Assembly: GCA_963837655.1 (NCBI GenBank)
Contig: CAWIOK010000002.1
Location: 248,001 to 312,000, forward strand
Direction of reading: 5' to 3'
Source of the DNA: CAVVSD01 sp963837655
Lineage (GTDB): Bacteria; Actinomycetota; Thermoleophilia; Solirubrobacterales; Solirubrobacteraceae
DNA length: 64,000 nt
Part shown: positions 8,904-17,611 of the stretch, one piece after another
Position numbering within the stretch: position 1 is the stretch's first letter
Layout of the letters: every line of letters begins with the position of its first letter
Translations under genes and position numbers: made by a program
Notes under the pieces: model-generated
The model's input: the letters and a program-made list of their open reading frames with translations, nothing else
What the model was told of the DNA's origin: nothing
Databases searched by the model: none

Positions 8904-10253
8904 TCAGGCCTTGGCCGGGCGCGCGGCTGCCTGCGCCGGCTCGGGTGGGACCGAGCCGCGCAGGGCGGGGAGCTCCAGGACGAAGGAGCCGCCGGATCCG
9001 GTCCCGAGCCGCACGTCACCGCCGCACGAGCGGGCCAGGCGGCGGGCGAGCGGCAGGCCCAGGCCGGCGCCCGGGTGCTCGCTCTCGCCGCGGACACCGG
9101 GATCGAAGACCCGGTCGCCGAGCTCGGGGTCGACGCCGGGCCCGTCGTCGCGCACGGTCGCGCGCACGTGCCGGGTGTCCGCGTCCAGATCGATCGTCAC
9201 GCTCGTGCGGGCATGCCTGCGGGCGTTGTCCACGACCGGCATGAGCGCGCGACGCACGATGTCGGGATCCCCCTCGGCGAGCGGCAGGTCCGCCGGCGCG
9301 GTGACCTCGACCTCCTCGAGCTCGCCGGCGAGCGCGGCCAGATCGACGCTGCCGCTCGTCGGGTCGATCTCGTGGCGCGCCACCGCGAGCAGCGCGTCGA
9401 TGGCCTCGCTCAGGCGGCGGCAGTGACCCAGGATCGCTCGCAGTGCCTCGTCGCGCTCCTCGTCCGCGTGGGCGCCCCCGGCGCCGAGCGCCAGCTCCGC
9501 CCGCAGCTGCAGCGCGGCGAGCGGCGTGCGCAGCTCGTGTGCGACCTCGCTCGCGAACCGCTGCTCGTGCCGCCGTGAGGCCGCGATGCGGGCCAGGAGC
9601 CCGTCGAGCGTTGCGGCCAGGCCCGTGAGCTCGTCGCGCGCGGGGCCGAGATCGAAGCGGCGGTCGAGGTCATGGGCACCCCAGTCGCCCGCGCTGGCCG
9701 TCATCTGGGCGACGGGGCGCAGCGCCCCGTTCAGCGCGCTGCGGATGGCCAGCGCGCCGCCCAGCAGCACGAGCGCCGCGAGCACCACCGAGCCGACGAG
9801 CACCTCGTGCTGGAGGTGTTCGAGCGACTCCGTGGAGTAGGAGACCACCACCGCCCCGACCGGCTCTGACGCGCCGGGGGCACGGACGGGCTCGGCACGT
9901 AGGCGTATGTCCTTGGGACCGTCCGCCTCGGCGGCCTGACGTGCGCGCCCGAGGCGCACCGCGATCGCATCGATCTCGGGGGCGGCGTCGGGCGGGCGCT
10001 CGACGACGCGGTCGCCGTCGAACACCCAGGACCGGCGATCGAGCACGCCATCGTTGGCCGTCTCGCGCACGCGGATGCCGTCCTTCGTGACGGCGAGCGC
10101 CGAGAGCTGTGCGTCGGCATTGGCGTGCATGACGCTCGACACCTCTGCGCGGGAGCGTTGGACGAGCAGCACGTTGCCCACCACCAGCAGCGCGCCGAGG
10201 CCGACGGCCAGCGTCGTCAGCGCGGCCAGGAGCAGGCGGGTGCGGAAGGTCAC
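8904..10253 (-). CDS. Sensor histidine kinase, HAMP-like, OmpR partner
   Basis: 449 aa membrane kinase. TM1 is at residues about 8-28 (LLLAALTTLAVGLGALLVVG), an extracytoplasmic region follows, TM2 is at about 155-175, then a HAMP-like linker and the DHp box EVAHELRTPLAAL with the phosphoacceptor His. In the ATPase domain the N box reads DNARRHA, the G1 box DDGPGVD and the G2 box GAGLGLPLAR. The GTG start overlaps the stop of the response regulator (GTGA), so it is the regulator's partner. The signal is unknown. A long open frame continues upstream in this frame, but that part is antisense-like noise. Confidence 0.9.
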   Translation of the reverse strand: MTFRTRLLLAALTTLAVGLGALLVVGNVLLVQRSRAEVSSVMHANADAQLSALAVTKDGIRVRETANDGVLDRRSWVFDGDRVVERPPDAAPEIDAIAVRLGRARQAAEADGPKDIRLRAEPVRAPGASEPVGAVVVSYSTESLEHLQHEVLVGSVVLAALVLLGGALAIRSALNGALRPVAQMTASAGDWGAHDLDRRFDLGPARDELTGLAATLDGLLARIAASRRHEQRFASEVAHELRTPLAALQLRAELALGAGGAHADEERDEALRAILGHCRRLSEAIDALLAVARHEIDPTSGSVDLAALAGELEEVEVTAPADLPLAEGDPDIVRRALMPVVDNARRHARTSVTIDLDADTRHVRATVRDDGPGVDPELGDRVFDPGVRGESEHPGAGLGLPLARRLARSCGGDVRLGTGSGGSFVLELPALRGSVPPEPAQAAARPAKA

Positions 10254-11134
10254 TGCAGCGTGTAGCCGATCCCCCGCGCGGTGGTGACGCCGACGGATGC
10301 ATGGGCGTCGCGGAGCTTGCGTCGGATCCGCGCCAGGTACGCGTCGAGCGTGTTGTCGTGCACGACCGCGCCGTCCGGCCAGCCCGCGGCGACGAGCGCC
10401 GCGCGGCGGACGACCTCGCCCGGCTTGGCCGCCAGCACCGCGAGGAGCCGGAACTCGGTCGGCGTCAGCCGGACCCGGTGGTCGCCGTGGACGATCGCGT
10501 GCGCCGCAGCGTCGAGGACGAACCCGTGCGCGGCCGGGGCGGCCGCCACCGGCGCCCGGCGGTGCAGCGCGTGGACCCGGACGAGCAGCTCCGAGAGCGC
10601 GAAGGGCTTGCCGAGGTAGTCGTCGCCGCCGGCGTGGAAGCCGCTGAGCCGATCGGTCAGGTCGGACTTCGCCGTGAGGAACAGCACTGGTGAGCTGACG
10701 CCCTGCGCCCGAAGGGCCTGGCAGACGTCGCGGCCGTCGGCGTCGGGCAGGCCGATGTCGAGCACGAGCACATCCGGTGGATCGGCGGCGTAGGACCGCA
10801 GCGCCTCGGTCCCCGTCGCGGTCGGGCGGACCTCGAAGCCCTCGAGCTCGAGCGCACGGCGGATGACCTGGCGCAGCTCGTGGTCGTCCTCGCAGATCCC
10901 CGCCGTGGGTGTCGCGGACATGGTGGTCGATGGTAAGCGGCCGGTGCGCGTCCATACGACGCCTGCAGCGAACCCCAGTACCGCGGGCACCACGACGGCC
11001 CAGGAGAGCCGCGTCTCGATGCCGAGTCCGAGGACGCGGACCTGGACCAGGATGAAGTTGCCCGCGACGACGAGCACGACGAGGACGAGCACGACGGCGG
11101 TTGCGGCCGAGCGGATGGCGACGTGCCACCTCAT
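10250..11134 (-). CDS. OmpR/PhoB response regulator with N-terminal LapA-like membrane module
   Basis: 294 aa as read. Residues 1-70 form two hydrophobic helices (AVVLVLVVLVVAGNFILVQ and SWAVVVPAVLGFAAGVVW) in the pattern of LapA/DUF1049 proteins. Residues 72-294 are a normal response regulator: CEDDHE acidic pocket, VLVLDIGLPDADG phosphoacceptor Asp, LGKPF Lys, then a winged helix ending in TTARGIGYTLQ. No stop lies between the parts. The ATG at 11134 overlaps the GDPD stop (ATGA), whereas the internal ATG at 10921 has no Shine-Dalgarno, so the fused start is preferred. If real, this is a membrane-tethered DNA-binding regulator. A lost stop or a frameshift joining two genes remains possible. 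Confidence 0.75.
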   Translation of the reverse strand: MRWHVAIRSAATAVVLVLVVLVVAGNFILVQVRVLGLGIETRLSWAVVVPAVLGFAAGVVWTRTGRLPSTTMSATPTAGICEDDHELRQVIRRALELEGFEVRPTATGTEALRSYAADPPDVLVLDIGLPDADGRDVCQALRAQGVSSPVLFLTAKSDLTDRLSGFHAGGDDYLGKPFALSELLVRVHALHRRAPVAAAPAAHGFVLDAAAHAIVHGDHRVRLTPTEFRLLAVLAAKPGEVVRRAALVAAGWPDGAVVHDNTLDAYLARIRRKLRDAHASVGVTTARGIGYTLQ

Positions 11135-11937
11135 CGGCCGAGCAGCCGCACGATGTCGAGGCGGTCGGTGATGATGCCGTGGACGCCTTGCTCCAGCAGC
11201 TGGTTCATGCGCTGCTCGTCGTTGACGGTCCACACGAACGTCGTCAGGCGCCGCCGTCGCAGCCATGCGAGCAGGGAGGGGGTGACGAACCGGTTCCGGA
11301 CGCTGACGCCGTCGATGGCCGCGCGGAGCCGGGCGTCCGTCCGCAGATCGTCGAGCTGCCCGCGGCCCAGCACCAGGTCCAGTCGCTCGGTCCAGGGGAG
11401 CCTGCGCTGCAGCCAGAGCAGGCTGCCACGGTCGTCGGTCTGGATGATCACGCGACGCCGCGGCCGCGCGAGCAGGAACGCGCGGACGTGCGCGAGGTAC
11501 GCGGGCGAGTGCTCCTTGAGGTGCAGCAGGACGGTGCCGCGCAGCTGCGCGACGTCCCAGGCCTGCTGGAGCGACGGCCCGCGGAACACGACGTCCTCGA
11601 GGAACGGCAGGGGCGCGTCGTGGGACGCGAAGAGCTCGCCGCCGCCGTCGGAGCGCACGTCGATCTCGATCGCGTCGGCGCCGTAGGCCGCCGCCTCGGT
11701 TGCGGTGCTGAGCTCGTCGCCGGCGTTGTGCGCGACCCCGACCGCCGCGGGGTAGCTGCGCGTCAGGCTCGGGTCGAGCCGGCGCTGGAACTCCGCTGGC
11801 GTGCGTCCCGCCGTGACGCGCTCGGCCTGGGCGTCGAAGGCCGCGAACCACGCCAGGATCGCAACGCACACGACGCAGGTCACGCGGGAGACGATGACCA
11901 CGGTGCGGGGCATCGTCGTGAGCATCGCCGCCGCCAC
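11131..11937 (-). CDS. Membrane-anchored GDPD-like phosphodiesterase
   Basis: 268 aa. A hydrophobic N-terminus (VIVSRVTCVVCVAILAWFAA, residues 14-33) acts as signal anchor, followed by a glycerophosphodiester phosphodiesterase barrel: AHNAGDE near residue 69 in place of the usual HRG-ENT box, ADAIEIDVR near 86, ASHDAPLPFLEDVV near 104, HLKEHSP, and the C-terminal GVHGIITDRLDIV. The changed HRG motif means activity is not assured. It opens an operon with the response regulator and kinase, joined by an ATGA overlap, so its product or substrate may be linked to what that system senses at the envelope. Confidence 0.82.
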   Translation of the reverse strand: MAAAMLTTMPRTVVIVSRVTCVVCVAILAWFAAFDAQAERVTAGRTPAEFQRRLDPSLTRSYPAAVGVAHNAGDELSTATEAAAYGADAIEIDVRSDGGGELFASHDAPLPFLEDVVFRGPSLQQAWDVAQLRGTVLLHLKEHSPAYLAHVRAFLLARPRRRVIIQTDDRGSLLWLQRRLPWTERLDLVLGRGQLDDLRTDARLRAAIDGVSVRNRFVTPSLLAWLRRRRLTTFVWTVNDEQRMNQLLEQGVHGIITDRLDIVRLLGR

Positions 11938-11959
11938 ATGACGGTCTCCTGAACGCGGA

Positions 11960-12367
11960 TCAGCTGCCGGACAGCGTGCCCGACGCGGTGCACGTCACGC
12001 CCCGCGGACCGGACGCGCGGGCGACCACCTGGTCGGCGCCGGGGAGATCGGTCAGATCGCGCCGTACCCGGAACGACCGCGACCCGCCGTCCGGGCGCAC
12101 GGTCCCGCGCCAGGCGACCCGCCGCTCCTGGACGAGGACGACGCGCCACCTGCCTCGGCGAGCACCACGGACCTCGAACCGGGCCTCGATCGTCCCGTCG
12201 TCGGCCTTCAGACGCAGCTCCGACGACGCGCCACCGCCGCAGGTCCCCGAGGTGCGGACCTCGTCGTCGCCGCCGCCGTGACGCGCCTGCGCTGAGGCGG
12301 GCACGGCCAGGAGCAGGCAGCTCAGCAGGAGCGCGACGAGCGATCGGCGGGGGGAGAGGCGGGGCAT
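11960..12367 (-). CDS. Small secreted protein, unknown
   Basis: 135 aa with a clear signal peptide (LVALLLSCLLLAVPASAQA). The mature part has two cysteines (SGTCGGGA and GVTCTASG) that could form one disulfide around a beta-rich, Arg-rich core (IEARFEVRGARRGRWRVVLV). It lies upstream of the GDPD operon on the same strand, 22 bases away, and could be its first gene. No family is recognised. Confidence 0.65.
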   Translation of the reverse strand: MPRLSPRRSLVALLLSCLLLAVPASAQARHGGGDDEVRTSGTCGGGASSELRLKADDGTIEARFEVRGARRGRWRVVLVQERRVAWRGTVRPDGGSRSFRVRRDLTDLPGADQVVARASGPRGVTCTASGTLSGS

Positions 12368-12425
12368 CGGTCGTCTGCGAGCGTGGAGCGCGCGCCGCCG
12401 GCGTGCAATGGGACTTCCGTCGCAG

Positions 12426-13061
12426 TCAGCGGCCGCGGCGCGTCGTGAAGCCGCTGCGCTCGGCCCACAGCGCCGCCTGCGTGCGGTCGGTCACGTCGAG
12501 CGCGCGGAAGATGCTCGTCAGGTGTGTCTTGACCGTCTTCTCACTGATCTCCAGCCGCCGCGCGATCAGCTTGTTCGGCAGTCCCTCGACGAGCAGCTCG
12601 AGCACCTCCGCCTCACGGGGCGAGAGCAGCTCGGCCGGGTCGGGCTCCGACCGCGCGGTCAGGATCGTCCGCGCCGCGCGGGGGTCGACGGGCGACTCGC
12701 CCCGCGCCGCCGCGCGGATGCCCTCGGCGACCTCGTCGGCCGTGACGTCCTTGAGCAGGTAGCCGCACGCCCCGGCCTCGATCGCCCCCAGGATGCGGGG
12801 CCGGTCCGAGAACGACGTGAGCACGAGCACCGCGGTGCCTGGGCGGTCGGCGAGCACCTGCCGGGTCGCCTCGATGCCGTCCAGGTTGGGCATCTCGAGG
12901 TCCATGAGCACGACGTCGGGGGCGAGCGCGGCGCTGCGCCGGACCGCGTCGTCGCCGTCGACCGCCATGCCGACGAGCTCGATGTCCTCCAGGCCGGCGA
13001 TGAGCCGGCCGAGACCGTCGCGGATGACGCCGTGGTCGTCGGCGAGCAGGACGCGGATCAT
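12426..13061 (-). CDS. NarL/FixJ-family response regulator
   Basis: 211 aa, standard size. The receiver has LLADDHG acidic residues, VVLMDLEMPNLDG with the phosphoacceptor Asp, VLTSFS and the conserved Lys in LLKDV. The C-terminal LuxR-type HTH reads LSPREAEVLELLVEGLPNKLIA with KTVKTHLTSIF as recognition helix. The ATG overlaps the TGA of the kinase (ATGA), making them a coupled pair. The target is unknown. Confidence 0.93.
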   Translation of the reverse strand: MIRVLLADDHGVIRDGLGRLIAGLEDIELVGMAVDGDDAVRRSAALAPDVVLMDLEMPNLDGIEATRQVLADRPGTAVLVLTSFSDRPRILGAIEAGACGYLLKDVTADEVAEGIRAAARGESPVDPRAARTILTARSEPDPAELLSPREAEVLELLVEGLPNKLIARRLEISEKTVKTHLTSIFRALDVTDRTQAALWAERSGFTTRRGR

Positions 13062-14395
13062 GTGGCGGGAACCTCCAGCTCGACGGTGGTGCCTTCCGTG
13101 GGCCGGGAGCGCACGGTCAGCGTGCCGCCCTGCTGGGCGACGAGGTCCTCCAGCAGCGTCAGGCCGACGTGGCCGCCGGCCGCGCGCGCGGCGCGCTCCT
13201 GCTCGTCGAATCCTCTGCCGTCGTCGGTCACGCTCAGCCGGATGATGCTCGGATCCGCGCGCGTCACGTCGACGCGCACCGAGGTCGCTCCGGCGTGGGC
13301 GGTGACGTTGCGCAGCGCCTCGCGGGCGACGCGGTAGACGAGCGGATCTGCGGGCGAGCCGGCCGCTGCGCGGTCGTCGACGTGCAGCTCGGTCGCGATG
13401 TCGTCCGCCTGCAGCGAGCTGAGCAGATCGTGCAGCGTCGCCTCCAACCCCGCCGACGCCAGGCTCGGCGGATGGATCTCCACCAGGAGCGTGCGCAGGG
13501 CCCTCATCCCGTGGCGCAGGCGGCCGGTGCTGTCGCGCAGCGCCGCGGCGTCGTCGTGGGCGCCGCGGCGCTCGGCGCTGTCGGCGAGCGGCGCGAGCCC
13601 GAACGCCACGCCCGCGAGATCCTGGACGACCCCGTCGTGCAGGTCGGCGGCGATCCGCCTGCGTTCGTGGTCGGACGCTTCGATCGCCCGCTCCAGGAGG
13701 ACCTCTCGCTCGCGATAGCCGCGCTGCAGGCGGCGCGCGAGCGACCACGCGAGCGGGACCTGGGTGAGCAGCAGGACCGCGAGGGCCGCGAGGAGGATCG
13801 GGGCCAGCGCTCCGAGCAGGCGCCGTCCGCTCGCGCTCAGCGAGTCGAACCGCTGGTATGTCTCGAAGAGGACGGGGGTGCCGTCGGGCGTGCGGATCGG
13901 GGTGTGGGCCTCGAGCAGCTTGCCTTGCGAACGCTCGTAGCGGTTCTCCGGTCGCGACACGTCGCTGAGCTCGGCGTCGGCGCCGCCGGTCGTGAAGAGC
14001 TCGCGCTCCTCGGCGCCCAAGCCGTAGCGACGACCGATGAGCGCCGGCTCGTCCGAGTACAGGATGCGGCCGTCCCGCGACCAGATCTTCACGCGGACGA
14101 CCGAGGAGCTCAGCAGGCGAGCGGTGACGACGTCGTCGACCTTCGCTATCGCCTCGGGGTCGCCGCGCAGCAGCCCGTCGGTCAGCCCGGAGGACTCGAC
14201 CAGCCCGCCCTGCAGCTCGACGCGGCTGCGGGTGTCGCGCTCCGCCTCGCGGACCGTGACCCCGCGCAGCGCGAAGAAGCCACCGACGACGACGACCGCG
14301 ATCGCCACGACCGACGCGATCGTGAACCGCAGGACGGCCGAGGCGACGCTCGGGGGTGACCCGGCGCCACGGCCTGCGTCGGAGCTTGCCGGCAT
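13058..14395 (-). CDS. NarL-type sensor histidine kinase (HisKA_3)
   Basis: 445 aa. TM1 is near residues 20-42 (FTIASVVAIAVVVVGGFFAL), followed by a sensor domain of about 150 residues outside the membrane and TM2 near 200-222. The HisKA_3 box HERRRIAADLHDGVVQDLAG carries the phosphoacceptor His. The ATPase domain has REALRNVTAHAGA and VTDDGRGFD, with GGHVGLTLLEDLVAQQGG near the end. It phosphorylates the regulator encoded immediately downstream. The His-rich secreted peptide starts 125 bases away on the other strand, so a shared control region is possible. Confidence 0.92.
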   Translation of the reverse strand: MPASSDAGRGAGSPPSVASAVLRFTIASVVAIAVVVVGGFFALRGVTVREAERDTRSRVELQGGLVESSGLTDGLLRGDPEAIAKVDDVVTARLLSSSVVRVKIWSRDGRILYSDEPALIGRRYGLGAEERELFTTGGADAELSDVSRPENRYERSQGKLLEAHTPIRTPDGTPVLFETYQRFDSLSASGRRLLGALAPILLAALAVLLLTQVPLAWSLARRLQRGYREREVLLERAIEASDHERRRIAADLHDGVVQDLAGVAFGLAPLADSAERRGAHDDAAALRDSTGRLRHGMRALRTLLVEIHPPSLASAGLEATLHDLLSSLQADDIATELHVDDRAAAGSPADPLVYRVAREALRNVTAHAGATSVRVDVTRADPSIIRLSVTDDGRGFDEQERAARAAGGHVGLTLLEDLVAQQGGTLTVRSRPTEGTTVELEVPAT

Positions 14396-14520
14396 CGCCG
14401 TCCATGGTGACCTGCGCCGCGCCGTCCGGGCGCCGACTGCGACGTTTGTCCCATGGAAACCGGGACCGCGCCGGCCCCAGTGTGGCGGTCAGCAAGGCAC
14501 ACCCGACCCAGGAGGTCCCG

Positions 14521-14745
14521 ATGTTCCCGTCCTTCCGCCGTACCGCTCCGGCCGTTGCCGCCGTCACCGCGATCGCCCTCGTGGGCGCCACGCCCGCCCT
14601 GGCCCGTCACGGCGCCGACGACCCCGCCGGCGACGATCACGGCGTGCACCGCGTCCACCACCGAGCGCACCACGACCATCACCACGCCGGCGAGGCGCAT
14701 CACCGTCACGGTCGCGGCACCGACGACGGGCCGAACCACCGCTAG
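14521..14745 (+). CDS. Small secreted histidine-rich protein
   Basis: 74 aa. A typical signal peptide (TAPAVAAVTAIALVGATPALA) precedes a mature part of about 45 residues in which roughly a third are His, interleaved with Asp, Glu and Arg (VHRVHHRAHHDHHHAGEAHH). AGGAGG lies six bases before the ATG. The composition suggests binding of zinc, nickel or copper outside the cell, but no known family is recognised. Its TAG interleaves with the corrected stop of the convergent HAAS gene on a shared CTAG. Confidence 0.75.
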   Translation: MFPSFRRTAPAVAAVTAIALVGATPALARHGADDPAGDDHGVHRVHHRAHHDHHHAGEAHHRHGRGTDDGPNHR

Positions 14746-15669
14746 ACGACCCGGCGGAATCCCGAGGTACCGGCCGAGCAGGGCGAAGCAGCCAAGGACC
14801 GCGACACCCTCGACTGCGACCAGGATCGCGGTGACCGCTGCCAGGTCGGCGACGCCGTCGGCCGGCGGTCCCTCCGCCACGAGGTGACCGAGTGCGGCGG
14901 CGAGGCCCGCCGCGAGTGCAGTCGCGGCCGCGACGCGCCAGGGATGGCGCCGCAGCCCGGCGGGCGGCACACGGCCGGCGAGCGCCGCGAGGTCGTCCCA
15001 GACGTCATCGGCGGCCGGCTCGTGGGTGCCCCGGGCGATCGCGGCGATGCGCCGCCACGATGTCGCGGTCGCCGCCGCCAGACCGATCGTGCTCAAGGCG
15101 CACAGCGCGAGCAGGATGCACAGGGGTGTCCCGAGGCCGCTGGTCCGCACCAGCGCGACGGCGATCGCCACGAGGCCGACGGTGACGCTGACGAGGGTCA
15201 CCGCGGCGCCGTGCCCGATGAGCCGCAGCTTGCCCGCCGGGACGTCGCCGTCCCCGCGATGCCGCAGCACCCGCAGCACGGTCAGGGCGCCGGACACTGC
15301 AGCGATCTGCACGGTGAGGACCGCGATCGCGCCCGCCGCAGCGGCCGCGATCGCCGGGCGGCCCTGCGCGACCGCGACGAGCGCGGCGAACGCCAGGAAC
15401 GCCAGGACGACGGCGGGCAGGAGGCGCCACGCCGCCTCGACGGCGGCCGCACGCATGTGCGACATCGCGACGACGGGGGCCGGACCGAAGCTGTCGATGG
15501 CCGCGCGCTGGACTTCGTCCGCGCGCACGCCTGCGTCGCGATGGTGCTCGGTTGCGCACAGCAGGTGGTCGGCCGCCTCGGCCACGACGCGCTCCCGGCG
15601 TCGCCGGGGGAGCTGCAGCGCGGCGTCGAGCTCGGCCAGGTAGTCGTCGATGAGGCGCCGGTCGTTCAC
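14742..15669 (-). CDS. HAAS/DUF1700-type membrane protein, 3' end frameshifted
   Basis: The N-terminus (DDYLAELDAALQLPRRRRE, then VVAEAADHLLCATE) is the HAAS helical domain that accompanies PadR regulators, followed by about seven hydrophobic segments. As printed, the frame runs antisense through the whole His-rich gene and into the kinase, with no stop before 14182. Removing one T from GGATTCC (GGAATCC at 14756-14762 on the plus strand) gives an ending LGIRRVV and a TAG at 14742-14744, for about 308 aa; 928 nt is a multiple of three plus one. The GTG start overlaps the PadR stop. Probably regulated by, or working with, the PadR protein at the membrane. Confidence 0.75.
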
Positions 15670-15989
15670 GCCGCCCCCGCCATCACCGCGTCCACCGCCG
15701 CGGTGAAGCCGCGCCACTCCTCCCTGCGCTCGCGCAGCGCGCGGCGCCCGGTGGCGGTGATCTCGTAGACGCGCCGCCGCCGGCCCGCGTCGCTCGACCA
15801 GTGGCTGGCGAGGAGGCCCGCCTTCTCGAGGCGGTGCAGCGCGGGGTAGACGGTGCCCTCCGGGAGCTCGAACGCACCGGTGCTGCGCCGCGCGAGCTCG
15901 GAGATCACTGCGTAGCCATGCGCCGGGCCGTCAGCCACGACTGCGAGCAGGAGGCCGTCGAGGTGGCCCTTGAGTCGCTCCGGGTTCAT
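15666..15989 (-). CDS. PadR-family transcriptional regulator
   Basis: 107 aa winged-helix repressor. KGHLDGLLLAVVADGPAHGYAV is helix 1-2, ELPEGTVYPALHRLEKAGLL the recognition helix and wing, and RRRRVYEITATGRRALRER the distal wing. It starts next to a perfect palindrome (15991-16005), consistent with autoregulation, and its GTGA stop overlap couples it to the HAAS membrane protein. The effector is unknown. Confidence 0.92.
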   Translation of the reverse strand: MNPERLKGHLDGLLLAVVADGPAHGYAVISELARRSTGAFELPEGTVYPALHRLEKAGLLASHWSSDAGRRRRVYEITATGRRALRERREEWRGFTAAVDAVMAGAA

Positions 15990-15990
15990 A

Positions 15991-16005
15991 CCTAGTAATA
16001 CTAGG
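15991..16005. promoter_or_regulatory. PadR operator palindrome
   Basis: CCTAGTA-A-TACTAGG is a perfect 7-base inverted repeat with a one-base centre, one base upstream of the padR ATG. It covers the place where a Shine-Dalgarno would sit, and none is visible, so the message may be leaderless and the site would block initiation directly. The match to PadR-type operators is from general knowledge. Confidence 0.65.
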
Positions 16006-16015
16006 CATAGGATCG

Positions 16016-16666
16016 CTAGGCGTCAACCTTGGCCGTCCTGCGGCGCCGCAGCAGCAGCGCCGCGAGCACGATGACCGCCAGGACGATCAGGCCCTCCACG
16101 ATGTGGGTCGCCTGGTCGACGGAGTCGTAGCTCGCGCCGAGTGCCCAGCCCAGGCCCGCGAAGCCGAAGCACCAGATCGCCGAGGCGATCGTGGTGAGCA
16201 CCATGTAGCGCCCGAGCGGCTCGCCGAACAGCCCTGCGGGGATCGAGATGAACGACCGCACGAGCGGTGTGAGGCGCCCGAGGAACACGGCCCACGAGCC
16301 CCAGCGGGCGAACCAGCGTTCCGCCTTGTCGACGCGTCGCGGTCCGAGATGGACGAGGTGGCCGTGACGCTCGAGGGTGTCGCGACCGATGCGGTCCCCG
16401 ATGCTCCAGCCGATGAACGAGCCGAGCAGGGAGCCCAGAACTCCGGCGACCGACAGCACGACGTACGTCTCGAGCCCCGGTGTCAGGGTGCTGCCGAACA
16501 GGGTGGGGCTGCCGGTAAGCGTTCCGGCCGCGATGGCCCCGGCGACGACCATGATGAGCTCGCCGCCGACGGGGAGCAGGGCGTCGAGCGCCATGAGCAG
16601 GAACACGCCGATGACGCCGTGCGCGACGACGCTGTCGGTGATGGTCTGGGTGATCGAGGCGAGCAC
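16016..16666 (-). CDS. DedA-family membrane protein
   Basis: 216 aa, typical DedA size. It has LPVGGELIMVVAGAIAAG near residue 31, the conserved GSFIGWSIGDRIGRD region near 85, and the diagnostic FLGRLTPLVRSFISIPAGL near 127, followed by two C-terminal helices and a basic tail. DedA proteins recycle lipid carriers such as undecaprenyl phosphate or support membrane homeostasis. A UppP gene lies 1.2 kb away, which fits an envelope-lipid neighbourhood. Confidence 0.92.
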   Translation of the reverse strand: MLASITQTITDSVVAHGVIGVFLLMALDALLPVGGELIMVVAGAIAAGTLTGSPTLFGSTLTPGLETYVVLSVAGVLGSLLGSFIGWSIGDRIGRDTLERHGHLVHLGPRRVDKAERWFARWGSWAVFLGRLTPLVRSFISIPAGLFGEPLGRYMVLTTIASAIWCFGFAGLGWALGASYDSVDQATHIVEGLIVLAVIVLAALLLRRRRTAKVDA

Positions 16667-16676
16667 GCGTCCTCGA

Positions 16677-17489
16677 TCAGGCCGACTCGGTGACGAGGCG
16701 CTCCGGCGGCGTTGCGTCCCTGCGCGTGATGCTGAGGTACACGACGAGGGCGAGGATGCAGCCCACGAAGATGTAGCTGGTCCCAGTGGTGCCGAGCCCC
16801 AGACCGCCGTACCTGTGGCTGTTCTGCGACATCTCGTCGCCGATCGACGCGCCGAGCGGACGGGTCATGATGTAGGCCAGCCAGAAGGTCAGGACCGCGT
16901 TCACCTTCAGGACGTAGTGCGCGAAGGCGATCGCCCCGATGACCGCGCCGAAGATCAGGATCGACAGCGCGTAGCCGATGTCGAACTTCTCGGCGACGAG
17001 GTCGCCCGCCGCGGTCCCCAGCGCGAAGGTGAACAGGATGGCCAGCCAGTAGAAGGCCTCGCGGCGGGTCGTGACGATCGAGTGGATCGACAGGGTGTGC
17101 TCGACGGCGTACCAGACGGTGAACACGAGCGCGAGGATGCCGGCGAAGAGGGCGGTGCTGGTGGCGAGTGGCACGTTGTGGCCGTCGGTCATGTTGTCGG
17201 TGATGAGCGTGCCGAAGACGCTGATGACGACGACGACCGCCCAGTAGGCGACCGGCACGTAGCGCCGAAGACGGAACTGGACGACCAGGAGCATCGCCAG
17301 CAGCGCGCCTGTGACGTAGGTCGTGTTGGTCAGCCCGAACCCGAGGTTCTCGTTGAGGTAGTCGGCAGCGGTCTCGCCGACGGTGGTGCACAAGATCTTG
17401 ATCACCCAGAAGAAGAGCGTGATCTCGGGCACCTTGTTGAGCATCGTCCTCCCGAACTGCCCGGGAGAGACGGCGTGCGTGGCGGTCAT
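16677..17489 (-). CDS. COG4705-like integral membrane protein
   Basis: 270 aa with about eight membrane segments. It begins MLNKVPEITLFFWVIKILCTTVGETAADYLNENLG, the hallmark start of this uncharacterised family, and includes LITDNMTDGHNVPLATSTALF and IMTRPLGASIGDE, with conserved Asp, Thr and Asn inside helices. Some relatives are associated with manganese or metal responses, but no activity is established. The ATG at 17489 is chosen over an in-frame extension to 17576 because homology begins there. It is 10 bases upstream of the DedA gene on the same strand. Confidence 0.82.
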   Translation of the reverse strand: MTATHAVSPGQFGRTMLNKVPEITLFFWVIKILCTTVGETAADYLNENLGFGLTNTTYVTGALLAMLLVVQFRLRRYVPVAYWAVVVVISVFGTLITDNMTDGHNVPLATSTALFAGILALVFTVWYAVEHTLSIHSIVTTRREAFYWLAILFTFALGTAAGDLVAEKFDIGYALSILIFGAVIGAIAFAHYVLKVNAVLTFWLAYIMTRPLGASIGDEMSQNSHRYGGLGLGTTGTSYIFVGCILALVVYLSITRRDATPPERLVTESA

Positions 17490-17611
17490 GTGGCACAACG
17501 ATGTGGGCCGCAACCTGGCTGGTTCCTGACCAGTCCCTGTGACTCGGCCACTCGTCCAGGCGGGTGCTGCGTTCATGTCGCTGTCAGGAAGCGCGCGGCA
17601 TCGTGGCCGCC

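Noticed and set aside
8904..11129. 741-codon open frame as one protein
   Set aside because: Only the last 449 codons match a histidine kinase; the upstream part is a shadow of the response regulator in a GC-rich genome.
14182..14741. HAAS protein extending antisense through the His-rich gene
   Set aside because: The Val/Met-rich segment is just the complement of His codons; a one-base correction gives a natural stop at 14742.
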